A DNA stretch of 64,000 nucleotides. Source: Neostapfia colusana (lineage: Eukaryota; Streptophyta; Magnoliopsida; Poales; Poaceae). The notes under the pieces are model-generated. The model did not search any database, was not told where the DNA came from, and saw only the letters and a program-made list of their open reading frames with translations. The stretch lies in the NCBI GenBank assembly GCA_030760725.1, contig JASWHV010000012.1:38657652-38721651 (forward strand), in the 5' to 3' direction. Position numbers and translations under genes: made by a program. Shown piece after piece: positions 22,864 to 33,486 of this stretch. Position 1 is the first letter of the stretch, and each line of letters begins with the position of its first letter.

Positions 22864-23240
22864 GCATTAAGATGGCGCCTTATGAGGCGCAATACGGGAG
22901 GAAATGCCGCACACCACTGAATTGGTGTGAGTCTGGCGAAAGGGTCACCTTCGGGATTGACCTTGTCAACAACGCGGAAGAAAAGGTTCGACTGATTCAA
23001 GCGAACCTAAAAGCCGCCCAAACCCGTCAGAAACAGTATGCGGACCGTAGAAGACGCCCATTACAATTCAAAGTCGGGGATCACGTATATCTACGTGTGT
23101 CTCCAATGAAGGGCGTAAACAGATTTGGGGTGAGAGGAATATTGGCACCCCGATTCATCTGTCCATTACAGATTACCGAAAGATGTGGATCAGTAGCATA
23201 CCGGCTGAAATTACCAGAAGCACTTTCCGGTGTGCACGAC
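22863..23240 (+). pseudogene. Element D pol fragment: integrase C-terminal part, left piece
   Basis: Reads IKMAPYEAQYGRKCRTPLNW, then the RQKQYADRRRRPL and HVYLRVSPMKGVNRFGV segments, up to GVHD at 23240. There are no stops. Everything N-terminal (gag, protease, RT, RNase H, integrase core) is missing. Element C inserted after ACGAC (23236-23240), and the reading frame resumes at 37934. The upstream junction with A's LTR at 22861-22863 shares CCA. Confidence 0.85.
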
Positions 23241-26200
23241 TGTGAGGACCACCCCGTGGTTCACCCACTCCAGGATCGCATAGGGTGGTGCCGTGCGATG
23301 CGGCACCCAACAGCACACATGAAAAGAATCAAGGGTAACATACAAACTTTTATTTGATATAAAACAGCGGAAGTCTTTTTACAAAAACTATTCATACAGC
23401 GGAAGTAATATACATATAAGGCCTCTCATCCTAGCTATGCAAAAGTGCAGCCGTCCAGCCCGGGGACGCTACACACTAGCAGCATGGAACCGGAGAATCA
23501 CGGCGGCGTGCATGGCTCCAGCTCGGCCGTGTACCCCGTCGGGGGCATCGCCTCATCCTCGGAACCTTCCTCATACCTCTCACCTGCACACAGCTCAAAT
23601 ATTGCAACCGTGAGCACGAAGGCTCAGCAAGTCTTAACCGTCAACCCTAGGCATGGAACTCTACGTGCAAGGGTATGTAAGATAGGAAAGGATTTTTGCA
23701 ATAAAGACACGCCTATAAGTTGGTCCTTACTTTCAGTTTAATAGCAGCAGATTCATGTGCCTTAAGCAGCCCTCACATCGGAAGTCCACAATCAAACAAG
23801 AAACGCTTTCCCCCGATGTGGAGATGCCCAAAGTGGAATGTAAACTTAATTAGCTCTATATCTACAACAATCAAGGTATTCAAGACATTAAGATCAATAC
23901 AGCATTTTCAGTTGGCTTATTTCACTTCTTACTACGTCACAGCGCAGTGAACAAGCGGGTACTCAAATAACCGCGAGGGACGGTGATTGCAATCAAGACA
24001 CACCCGGATAACACGTCACATACACCCACTTTCAGAAGCGTGATTCCACACCCCTTCCTACTCTGTTGTATGCAACAACCTTTCAAAGGCAACCCAAATG
24101 CCGAACCGGTCCATCCGTAACGGGTAGGAGGTCTCCGCGTGGAGCGTGACTGTGCCCACCGGCAGATTTACACCTTGCTACCCTCAACCCACTCCTATTT
24201 ACGGTTGGGTAAGCCTCGACACCCAGGTTAACCAATTACATCGGTTTCCTGGTTCCCATATGCCAGTATGCATCCGGTACTGTTCGATACTTGTCCAGCA
24301 GGGCCGCACACGGACGGTCCTCAACCGACACCAACAGGGCTACACACGTGAGACCTCTGCTCACTGCTTCCTATCCCCCCTGCTGGGTCTCATTTTCATA
24401 ACTCGAGCCATTATCTACCTCTTTTCTTCCCGTGTGATAAGTACTATCTCGCGAGTAGCTTCCAACCACTCGACTTCTACCGAGATCCTATACATTAGCA
24501 TGGCAATCTCTACTCGTCGGTTTGTAAACTACCCAACCCTTTATAGGATTTAATGAGGCTATGCAAGTGGGGTTTCAATCACCCTAACTCTAATGCAAAC
24601 ATTCACCCTAGACATAAATGATACAAATAAAAACTTTATAAAAGGTACTTAAGTGCAAACCGGGGCTTGCCTGGTTGCGAGTTAAACGGAAAGTCAGCTT
24701 CCGGTGGCAGGACGTCCAAAGGCTCTGGCGTATCCTCAACTTCGGTCACTATCATGAAATGTAATAAAATACATGTATAAGTATTAAGGATTTATAAGAA
24801 TTGGACTTCTATTCATAGCTATTTCTATTTAAAATCCTTAATTGGCTTTGGGATTTTTACAGTGGATACTAGACTCTCTAAGGATGACTTGAGTCAAATT
24901 TGGAGACATGTCATTGCACAATGTAGTCTTTAAAATTCCTACAAGTACAATGCTTCTCTAAATTTTGAGCCCAATTCAGGAGCTTTGACATAGCTAATGG
25001 TGGAAGATCTGATTGGGGTAAGTCTCCATGGTTCTAACAAAATTTGTTTCACCATTTTTGGAGCTACCATCAGAGAGATATGAATTTTTGAACTTAGACA
25101 GGAGTTCTGAAAAAGCTTCTGTTTAAATTTGAATTTTCAAATAAAGGCTGAACTTGAGAAGGTAATTTGACCTAGCAAATGACCTCCAATGAAGCCCAAA
25201 TTTTTACTGGAGATCAGTATCTATGAAGAGGATTTGCTACCCAAATTTGGGAATATTTCATAAAGAATTGCTCCTGTAATAAATCCCTAAAGGATTTACT
25301 AAAAACAATTCTACAGAAATTCCTGGGCATTTTCATAGTCAAAATTTGGTTTCTCTGTGAAGCACTCCTCATGAGGAACCCAACAAAATTGGTCTCACTC
25401 TTTTTGGAGTTTTCTACACAAAGTTATGGCCTTGTAAAGATCAGCTAATTCCTGGAATTATTTCTCTAATAGAAACTTCAAATAATTGGGCTGGGCCCAC
25501 TGTTTTAAATCGGACCAGTGGTATTTCGGCAACACCGGGGGCTACGGGGTTATTCCCGCGCAGCCGCACCAGATCCGGCGCCACAAACCGATCCTCGCGC
25601 GAACCCGGAGGCTGACCGGTGGGACCGGCCCTCCTTCGTCTTCCTCGCGCTGCCCGCGCCTTCCGCGGCGGCGCACGCCGGCGAGGCTCGCCGGGACGGG
25701 ATTCCTGTGGTCCAAACTTCGTCAAACTCGCCGCCTGTGAGTTCTACACCGTGCTGAACACGATGGTGGGGTCGGGAGCCGATGACAATGGCCGGAAAGG
25801 TGCTTGCACCGGCGACCATGTCGAATCTTACTTCGGCGACCTCGCTCTCCCTCAACAGTGGGTCTTTCGGGCTAGGGTTGGCTCTAAAAGCACCAGTGTC
25901 CCATGGACATCCTCGACCCATAGCTTGCTCTCCCTGAAACCCACCGGAGATGGGACCTCACCGGCGACCTGAGCCCGCAAAACTCCGGCGGCGACAAAAA
26001 CTCGATACCCGGCATCTCTACTTGCTCATTTGAGCTGCTAGAACTTCGGAGAGATGCGCAAGCCTGTGCTGGAGCTACTGTAAGCTTATCTAGAGCGGAG
26101 CTACCCCGAGCACAACGAATTTCTTCGAAGGGTTCTCGGGTTTCTAAAGATCCGCCGGCGCCAAACTTCAAAATACTCGGTACCGGAGCGAAGAAAGCAG

Positions 26201-27305
26201 GAACTGGTGGAAAGGGAGGAGGAAGGGTTCCTCACGCACCTCAGGGACCTTTCTGTTGATCGGGAGGGGCTGCAAAACCGTCGGGCGACGGTGTGGCGTA
26301 CAGGCGATCAACACCGGAGTTCCGAAAGGAATTCCAGCTCGTAGGCGCCAGCCACCGGTGCTGGTGTTCACTTGGGGCTGCGGGGAGCTGGAGAGGAACC
26401 TGGCGCAACGATCCCGTGGCTCAGCCGCGCGAGAGGCACGCCGACCTCACCGGGCGTCGATGAGCCGATGGTTTCTTCCACAGGTGGGGGAACTGGGTCC
26501 GCGAGGCTCGAGCAGAGCGTGGAGAGGCTGCGGGGTAATGAGGATGAGGTCAGATACGGCACTCGGCGGTCGCTTTAAGCACCCACGCGCCTGAACCGAC
26601 GTCGGGGCGGCGGGGAAGCAGCTCGGTGGAGCATCGGCCGGCGGGTTTGATCGGGAGCTGGCGCCCTCGCGTGAACAACCGAGTGAAACAGAGAGGTTTT
26701 GCTTCTATGGTGACTGACCAGTGGGCCCCCTCTCCTTATTTCTCAGTAAATTTTTTTCTGATATTTCCCACCAGCAACTCAACATTAAAAGCTTTACTTC
26801 ATCCCAAAGTTATGTTTGAATTTGCAGAATTCAAATGGTTTGAATTCTGGTGTAGAATTTGAATGGGGTTTGATCATTTGAATTTGAAAAGGAGTTTGAA
26901 TTCTCCACTTTGTATTGCCTAAAAAATTATAGCAAACCAGCTCCAAAATTTCCAATTTTTTGCATGGCTGCTTATTAAAAGGTGGAGAACACATTTGTGA
27001 AACCCAATTTTCAAATTGAGGGAATTGGAATTTGAAACTGAATTTGAAATTCAGATTAGAGGGCTTCTCCTTTTAATCCCAAACAAATATTAAAACTCCT
27101 CCAAATGAGCTGAAATTTGGAAGGTTGAATATTTGGACTATAAAGATCCAAGTTGTGCATTTAGATCTCCATGTTTGGAAGTTTTGGGAAGTCTAAACCC
27201 TCACTTTGAACTTACCCCATTATAATTCAAAGTTTTAATTCTCCTCATTTTTCATAAGTGCACATGAGCAGAATTTTTCTTGCTACCACTTTTGGGGATT
27301 TTACA
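23241..27305 (-). repeat. 3' LTR of element C (4065 bp)
   Basis: On the minus strand it begins TGTAAAATCCCC and ends GGTGGTCCTCACA. The GC-rich block is at about 25480-26680. The rest holds AT-rich sequence, conserved islands and the cassette 24748-23498. On the plus strand the ORFs in the GC-rich block are not supported. Confidence 0.9.
23498..24748 (-). other. LTR exon-like cassette in C 3' LTR, intact
   Basis: Minus strand. The first segment, 24748-24671 (78 nt), follows CATGATAG, carries the core PEPLDV and ends at CCAG|GCAAGC. The second, 23583-23498, follows TGTGCAG and is open through YEEGSEDE to AELEPCTPP and TGA. Both junctions are phase 1. In this family an ATG lies 4 nt before the first segment and in its frame. 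The stem-loop CGTCC/GGACG follows at 23468-23452. Confidence 0.45.
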
Positions 27306-27320
27306 TCCCTCCCCCCTTAA
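27306..27320 (-). other. Polypurine tract of element C
   Basis: Minus strand TTAAGGGGGGAGGGA directly before the 3' LTR. The palindrome AATCTCG-N3-CGAGATT lies a few bases upstream (27325-27341). Confidence 0.87.
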
Positions 27321-27369
27321 AAAGAATCTCGTCCCGAGATTCCAAAGGAAAAGCAAAGTGGGGAAAACC

Positions 27370-30300
27370 TTACCGGGTATATGATGATAGCAAGTCCGGA
27401 TAATACGTGCGTAGATAATCCTCGCTTTCCCATGTCGCCTCATCAGCGGTATGGTTACTCCACAAGACCTTGTAGAACCATAAGGTCCGGTTTCTTGTGG
27501 CACGAGTCTTTTCATCGATGATCCGGATTGGATACTCCGTGTACGTGAGGTCCGGTTGAAGAACTTCTATGTCTTCTGCGCGGATTTCAGCTGAGGGTTT
27601 GAGGCACTTCCGCAGCTGAGAGATGTGGAAGACATTGTGAATGCCTGCGAGAGACGCTGGTAACTCCAGGCGATAGGCCACGGGTCCGCATCTTTCAATG
27701 ACGGCGAACGGACCAATGAACCGCGGCGCAAGTTTACCCTTCACTCCGAAACGATGAACTCCCTTCATCGGAGACACACGGACATAAACATGGTCCCCGA
27801 TGTCGAAGTGGAGAGGGCGGCGTCTCTTATCCGCATAGCTTTTCTGACGAGATTGAGCAGCCTTGAGATTGGCTTGTATTACTCGCACTCGTTCTTCTGC
27901 TTCATTCACAAGTTCAATGCCGTAGATGACTCGCTCGCCGGACTCGCACCAGTTGAGAGGTGTGCGGCATTTCCGGCCGTAGAGAGCTTCATACGGCGCC
28001 ATCTTGATGCTAGCTTGATAGCCATTGTTGTAAAAAAACTCCGCCAACGGCAAATGATCGTCCCAATTCTTGCCATGGGAGATGGCACACGCGCGTAGCA
28101 TGTCTTCAAGCACTTGATTCACCCGTTCAGTTTGACCATCTGTCTGCGGGTGATACGCGGAGCTTCGGATCAGTTTGGTCCCCAATGATGCGTGCAGCTG
28201 TTCCCAAAACCGAGAGACAAACAGCGCACCGCGATCTGAAATAATGGAGCGGGGAACACCGTGCAAGCATAAGATTCTTGCAATATAAAGCTCTGCATAT
28301 TGCTTGGCCACGTACTTTGTATGTACGGGGATAAAATGAGCCGACTTGGTTAGTCGATCGACTATCACCCAAATCGAGTCATGCTTGTGAGACGTGAGAG
28401 GTAAACCAACAATGAAGTCCATGCTGATATCCTCCCACTTCCACGCCGGAATGTTCAACGGTTGCAGCTGTCCGGCTTTACGCATATGGTCGGCCTTCAC
28501 ACGCCGACACGTATCACATTCGGATACGTATTTGGCGATCTCTCTCTTCATCCGTGTCCACCAAAACCTGGTTTTCAGATCCTGGTACATCTTGTTGCTG
28601 CCCGGATGAATAGAATACTTGGACAAATGAGCCTCGTCCAAGATTTTCTTCCGAAGCTTCATGTCACGGGGTACCACTATACGGTCTTTAAACCATAGAG
28701 TGTCGTGTTCATCCCTTCGGAAGCATTTCATTTCGCCATTCTCCATCCTTCTCCGAATGTGCGACATCCCCATGTCTTTCTGCTGAGCTTCCATAATCTC
28801 CTCTCTTATGGTTGGGATGAGAGCAAGATTATGTAATGCCCCGTATGGAACCAAGTACAGACTCGGCTCCCCCTCTTCAAGTGGGGTGATGGACAGATTG
28901 TTGACATGGGATTTGCGGCTTAAGGCATCGGCAACCACGTTTGCCTTACCGGGGTGGCAGTGAATCTCGATCTCATAGTCTTTGATCAGTTCTAGCCATC
29001 TCCGTTGCCGCATATTCAACTCCTTTTGAGTGAATATATATTTCAGACTTTTGTGGTCGGTGTAGAGGTGCACTAAGTTCCCAAGCAAATAGTGCCTCCA
29101 CATCTTCAAGGCCAATACCACAGCAGCGAGCTCAAGATCATGAGTCGGATAGTGCTGCTCGTGGTTACGAAGTTGACGTGAGCCATAGGCGACCACTCTT
29201 CCTCCTTGCATCAATACACAGCCAAGCCCGATGCCAGACGCATCACAATATACGTCAAAGGGCTTGGTTGTATCCGGTTGAGCTAACACCGGGGCTGTTG
29301 TAAGATGCTTCACTAATGCTTGGAAAGCTTCTTCACAAGCTGAGCTCCAAACATATTTGATCCCCTTTCTCAACAGTTCAGTCATCGGCTTAGCAAGCTT
29401 GGAGAAATTTGGTATGAATCTCCGATAATATCCTGCTAACCCCAGGAAACTCCTGACTTCATGGACTGATGTGGGGGACTTCCATTTCAGCACTTGTTCA
29501 ATTTTGCTTGGATCAACTGCAATGCCTTCTGCAGAAATAATGTGACCAAGGAATGGCACTTGGCTGATCCAAAACTCGCACTTGCTGAACTTAGCATAAA
29601 GCTTATGGTCTCTTAATCGTTGAAGTACGATATGCAAGTGTTTGGCGTGTTCTTCTTCAGTCTTAGAGTAAACTAAGATGTCGTCTATGAAAACCACCAC
29701 AAACTTGTCCAACTCCGGCATGAACACTGAGTTCATGAGATACATGAAGTGTGCCGGGGCGTTGGTGAGACCAAAGGACATGACGAGGTATTCATACAAC
29801 CCATATCTCGTCGAGAAGGCCGTATTTGGAATATCTTCCGCCCGGATCTTGATTTGATGATACCCTGAGCGAAGATCCATCTTGGAAAATACACTCGCAC
29901 CCACAAGTTGATCGAAGAGAATATCGATGCGGGGCAGTGGATATTTATTCTTGATGGTGACGGCGTTCAGAGGTCGGTAGTCCACACACAACCTCAAGGT
30001 TTCATCCTTTTTCTTCACAAACAGCGCCGAGCATCCCCATGGCGAGGAACTCGGTCGAATGAAACCCTTCTTCATCAAATCGTTGAGCTGCTCCTTTAGT
30101 TCAGCCAGCTCATTTGGAGCCATCTTATATGGTCTCCGTGAGATTGGTGTCGTCCCAGGTACGAGTTCAATCTTGAACTCGACATCTCTTTCAGGTGGCA
30201 TGCCCGGAAGATCATCCGGAAAGACATCCGGGTATTCACGGACCACACGAATATCCTCAAGTTTCGTGGCTTCCGTGTTATATGTGGCTGGGGTTTCTTG

Positions 30301-31908
30301 AACCGAATGGTCAAGAATAAGAACATGTGGTTCATGAAGTGGAGAGTTTAAACGAACCACACGTGGAATGATGTCAAGAACAGCACCATGGCGATGTAGC
30401 CATGACATTCCTAAAATGACATCAAGTTTTTGACTCTCTAATATGATTAGAGAAGTCGGATATAGATTCCCACCCAACTGTAATGGTGCTCTATAGACCA
30501 TTCTATCAGCTGTTATTTTCCCACCCGGAGAACATATCAAATATGAATTATTTGTGGGAATGATAGGCAGTTGATATTTAATAACATAAGACTGACTTAT
30601 GAAATTATGGGTGGCACCGGAGTCAAAAAGTATGACTACGGGATGTTCTAGGTAAGAGAACGTACCCGCGAGGACGGGTTCGCCTTCCGGCACGTCTTCG
30701 ATGGCTAAGTGGTGGACGTTGCCGGGTTTTGGTGCTGGTTTCTTGGGCTGGTTGCGGGGCTGATTAGCACCCTGATATGGTGCTGCACCCCTGCCCTGTC
30801 GCGGCTCGGGGCAGTCTCTTGAAATGTGCCCGACACGACCACACGTGTAGCACGTGTAAGGTGTCGGGGTCCCGCCGACTTGAGGAGGAAATCCCGGTGC
30901 ACGCTGTTGAAACTGGGGCGCACGCGGGACCATCCTTTGCTGCTGCTGTTGCTGTGGTGGATACGTCGGTCGAAAGCCCGGCGCATTATATTGCCGGCCG
31001 CGAAACTGAGGCGGTCGCGCCGGTGGCTGCCATCTCTGACCGGATGGTGAACGATATACCACACGGTATTTCTGTGGCGTTCCACAACTGCTGCTCGTCA
31101 GCGCGCTGCGTTTCCTCTTGTCAGAACCGCGCTCGCGCTGAGCATTCTCCTGTAGAATCGCGGCATTAACTAGGTCGTTGAATGTGCCGCGATTGCTCTG
31201 GGCGAGATGGACCTTCATCTTGGAGTTCAGGCCCCGGAAGAACGCATTGCGCTTGTTGTCTTCCGTGCCCACAAATCCTGGCGCATACTGCGCCAGCCGG
31301 TTGAATAACCTGGAGTACTCATGAGCACTCCTCTCGCCTTGCCGTAGCGCCAGGAACTCCTGGAGCTTCATCTCCATCACACCGGGAGGTATGTGATAGG
31401 CGCGGAATGCCTCGCGGAACTCCATCCATGTGACGGCATGGCCAGCCGGTAAGGAGGCGGTGTAGTTCGCCCACCAGGTACCGGCTTCTCCTTGAAGCTG
31501 TTGCGCTGCGTACAGCGCCTTCTGATGTTCGGTGCATCGTAGCAGCCCGAACTTTGCCTCCAGAGTGCGGATAAAGCTGTCCGCCTCCAAAGGTTCTTCG
31601 GCCTCCGTGAAGACCGGTGGATGGGTCGCCATGAATTCTGAATACGAGCATTGTTGGGGCTGGCGTTGCCCATTGTCTTGGCGTCCTCCCTGATGGGACG
31701 CATTTTGCTGCACCAACATCCGCAGTAACTCGGTTTGCTCATCGCGCGAGCTGAGCACTGCGGCGAGAACCTCTGCAAGATTCCTTGGAAGTTCTGGCGG
31801 TGGAGGGGGTGGTTGCTGCTGCGTCGTGGTCTGCTCCGGAGGTGGAGACTCATCACCACGAACTTGACTCGGACCTCCCTCCTCTTGCGTTGAACGTGTC
31901 CGCACCAT
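27370..31908 (-). CDS. gag-pol: Intact gag-pol polyprotein of element C (1512 aa)
   Basis: A single ORF without stops, starting at MVRTRST one base after TGCAG. Gag occupies roughly residues 90-260 with a Pro/Gln-rich N-terminus. The CCHC knuckle is C353, C356, H361, C366. The protease is D429-S-G-A. The reverse transcriptase has FIDD at 740-743. RNase H has D889, D951 and D994. The integrase has H1094, H1101, C1131 and C1134, then D1164, D1225 and E1261 (D-D-35-E spacing). A chromodomain-like tail spans about 1465-1505. All catalytic residues sought are present, so the protein may be active. It should be cleaved into capsid, protease, RT/RNase H and integrase. The chromodomain-like tail and long LTRs point to the Tekay/Del clade; the clade call is inference. 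Overlapping ORFs on the plus strand are shadows. Confidence 0.95.
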   Translation of the reverse strand: MVRTRSTQEEGGPSQVRGDESPPPEQTTTQQQPPPPPPELPRNLAEVLAAVLSSRDEQTELLRMLVQQNASHQGGRQDNGQRQPQQCSYSEFMATHPPVFTEAEEPLEADSFIRTLEAKFGLLRCTEHQKALYAAQQLQGEAGTWWANYTASLPAGHAVTWMEFREAFRAYHIPPGVMEMKLQEFLALRQGERSAHEYSRLFNRLAQYAPGFVGTEDNKRNAFFRGLNSKMKVHLAQSNRGTFNDLVNAAILQENAQRERGSDKRKRSALTSSSCGTPQKYRVVYRSPSGQRWQPPARPPQFRGRQYNAPGFRPTYPPQQQQQQRMVPRAPQFQQRAPGFPPQVGGTPTPYTCYTCGRVGHISRDCPEPRQGRGAAPYQGANQPRNQPKKPAPKPGNVHHLAIEDVPEGEPVLAGTFSYLEHPVVILFDSGATHNFISQSYVIKYQLPIIPTNNSYLICSPGGKITADRMVYRAPLQLGGNLYPTSLIILESQKLDVILGMSWLHRHGAVLDIIPRVVRLNSPLHEPHVLILDHSVQETPATYNTEATKLEDIRVVREYPDVFPDDLPGMPPERDVEFKIELVPGTTPISRRPYKMAPNELAELKEQLNDLMKKGFIRPSSSPWGCSALFVKKKDETLRLCVDYRPLNAVTIKNKYPLPRIDILFDQLVGASVFSKMDLRSGYHQIKIRAEDIPNTAFSTRYGLYEYLVMSFGLTNAPAHFMYLMNSVFMPELDKFVVVFIDDILVYSKTEEEHAKHLHIVLQRLRDHKLYAKFSKCEFWISQVPFLGHIISAEGIAVDPSKIEQVLKWKSPTSVHEVRSFLGLAGYYRRFIPNFSKLAKPMTELLRKGIKYVWSSACEEAFQALVKHLTTAPVLAQPDTTKPFDVYCDASGIGLGCVLMQGGRVVAYGSRQLRNHEQHYPTHDLELAAVVLALKMWRHYLLGNLVHLYTDHKSLKYIFTQKELNMRQRRWLELIKDYEIEIHCHPGKANVVADALSRKSHVNNLSITPLEEGEPSLYLVPYGALHNLALIPTIREEIMEAQQKDMGMSHIRRRMENGEMKCFRRDEHDTLWFKDRIVVPRDMKLRKKILDEAHLSKYSIHPGSNKMYQDLKTRFWWTRMKREIAKYVSECDTCRRVKADHMRKAGQLQPLNIPAWKWEDISMDFIVGLPLTSHKHDSIWVIVDRLTKSAHFIPVHTKYVAKQYAELYIARILCLHGVPRSIISDRGALFVSRFWEQLHASLGTKLIRSSAYHPQTDGQTERVNQVLEDMLRACAISHGKNWDDHLPLAEFFYNNGYQASIKMAPYEALYGRKCRTPLNWCESGERVIYGIELVNEAEERVRVIQANLKAAQSRQKSYADKRRRPLHFDIGDHVYVRVSPMKGVHRFGVKGKLAPRFIGPFAVIERCGPVAYRLELPASLAGIHNVFHISQLRKCLKPSAEIRAEDIEVLQPDLTYTEYPIRIIDEKTRATRNRTLWFYKVLWSNHTADEATWESEDYLRTYYPDLLSSYTR

Positions 31909-33486
31909 TCTGCATTCACATCATTCAAACGATCAGCACATGTTGGTTTATTTCATCCAGTCTATACAATAGTGGTACGAGAATGGCGTAGACAATGCGC
32001 ATAACAAACACACATATGGATAAAGTATAAACTTTATGCAACATATACATCCCTGGACCATGTCCCATGATCGAGTTCCAAAGTATTGAACTTGAGGGGT
32101 TTAAAAGTTCATTTCGACCATCGGGGTCACCACGGGATGTTAAGTGTGTTAGCATGCGTAATTCCTCGCTATTGTATTGGACCCAAACATGTACTAACTC
32201 GAAGTGATATGTCAAATGCATAAACCCTTCGACTCTAACTCGCTGTTTTACAGCAGCCACTGGACGTCAAACTGTGAAACTAAGTGTTTTGGTTGAAATA
32301 CAGAAAATTCCGGAGAGCATTTGGTCTGCCCTGTTTCTGGACAGTACCTACTCATCTTAGATTTTCATCCCATTGGAGGGAGATTTTGTTCTGGAACTCT
32401 ACAGAAAAATTGTAGAGGACTTCAAAACCTTTCCAGAAGGGTATCCCACACCTCCATTGGTTCAACCAATCCTAAGTTATGCCCTGTTCAAGTTCAGCAA
32501 AAGTTTCTGCCAAAAACAGGGGGGATTGTTCCTAAGCTTTTGGAATTGAGCCTATACTCCCAATTGACTCTTAGATCAATATAGGAGTTTACTAACCCCT
32601 AAATGAAATCCTAAACTTCATTTTGACTCTTTTCTTTGAAAATAAACTTTTATACAGTCGGTACTACGTTTCCTCACCAAAGAAAAATCTTAAACCGGTA
32701 TTCCGGCATATACGTGTCAAATGGTGGAACTAAAGTCGTCACTCACAAACGGTTTCTACACGTCATGCACTAACGTGGTTAATGTACCTGCAGAAGAACA
32801 CACAATAATGGTGCACACAAAGGTTTTTGACATTTCAGGCAGTTCCATATCGTAGTAAAAACATACGGTCCGTATCATTGCCATACGGATCATCCTTGAG
32901 TCAAGCCGCGTCTCAAGGTACATGGTCGTGTTTTCACACCACACGACGGGGAACCCGAGTAGAGCGCGAACGGGTCGTCACGGTTGGGAATTTTATCAAC
33001 CCAACGGATACCACCTACTGCCTCATGACCGTTGAGGCACGCCGATGGCGAGCGCTGCGTATGGCCCTTTGAACATTGAACGTTCAAGAGTTGCATACTA
33101 TCGTGTTGCTTACCACACGATGGGGTATTCTCACTTTTGCCTAAAGCACGCTGGAGATCAGCGTTTTCATATGCTCTCAGAACCATCGAGAAGTTCAGAG
33201 ACTCATATTAACTACCGTGCCAAGCCACGGTATAACCTTCCATACTATTACTCGTATGGTGAGTTACCGTAATTGATCCGCCTACGGTGGCGTACCTTAC
33301 CTCTTACCTGACGTCGGAGCATCGTTACAGAATGTATAACATATAAGTTAGCTTTCCACCATCATAACTAGTACTATCATAGACCTTATGTGGGCTTAAT
33401 GACTAATCCTCACTCAACTACTTCTAAATTTTCAAAATAAGCTCTTTTCGAGTGTGCTATTCCCAATGCGGCTCTGATACCATGAC
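31909..33486 (-). other. 5' leader of element C
   Basis: Untranslated leader between PBS and gag. It contains the stem CCTTGAG/CTCAAGG (about 32893-32917), a second hairpin around 33175-33202, TTCTGCAG|GTAC near 32786-32797 and TGCAG at 31914-31910 before the ATG. It is distantly similar to the E and E' leaders. No gene is seen. Confidence 0.75.
33471..33482 (-). other. Primer-binding site of element C
   Basis: Minus strand TGGTATCAGAGC, initiator Met tRNA type, 4 nt from the LTR edge at 33487. Confidence 0.88.

Noticed and set aside
25441..26600. Overlapping ORFs on both strands in the GC-rich block of C's LTR (and their copies at 35687-36840)
   Set aside because: They look intact in both copies only because the LTRs are nearly identical. 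The reading frames are not shared with other families.
30777..31169. Plus-strand ORFs opposite the gag of C
   Set aside because: Shadows of the real minus-strand frame.
33471..33482. TGGTATCAGAGC motifs as possible tRNA genes
   Set aside because: Only the 12-nt primer-binding match is present; no cloverleaf sequence surrounds it.
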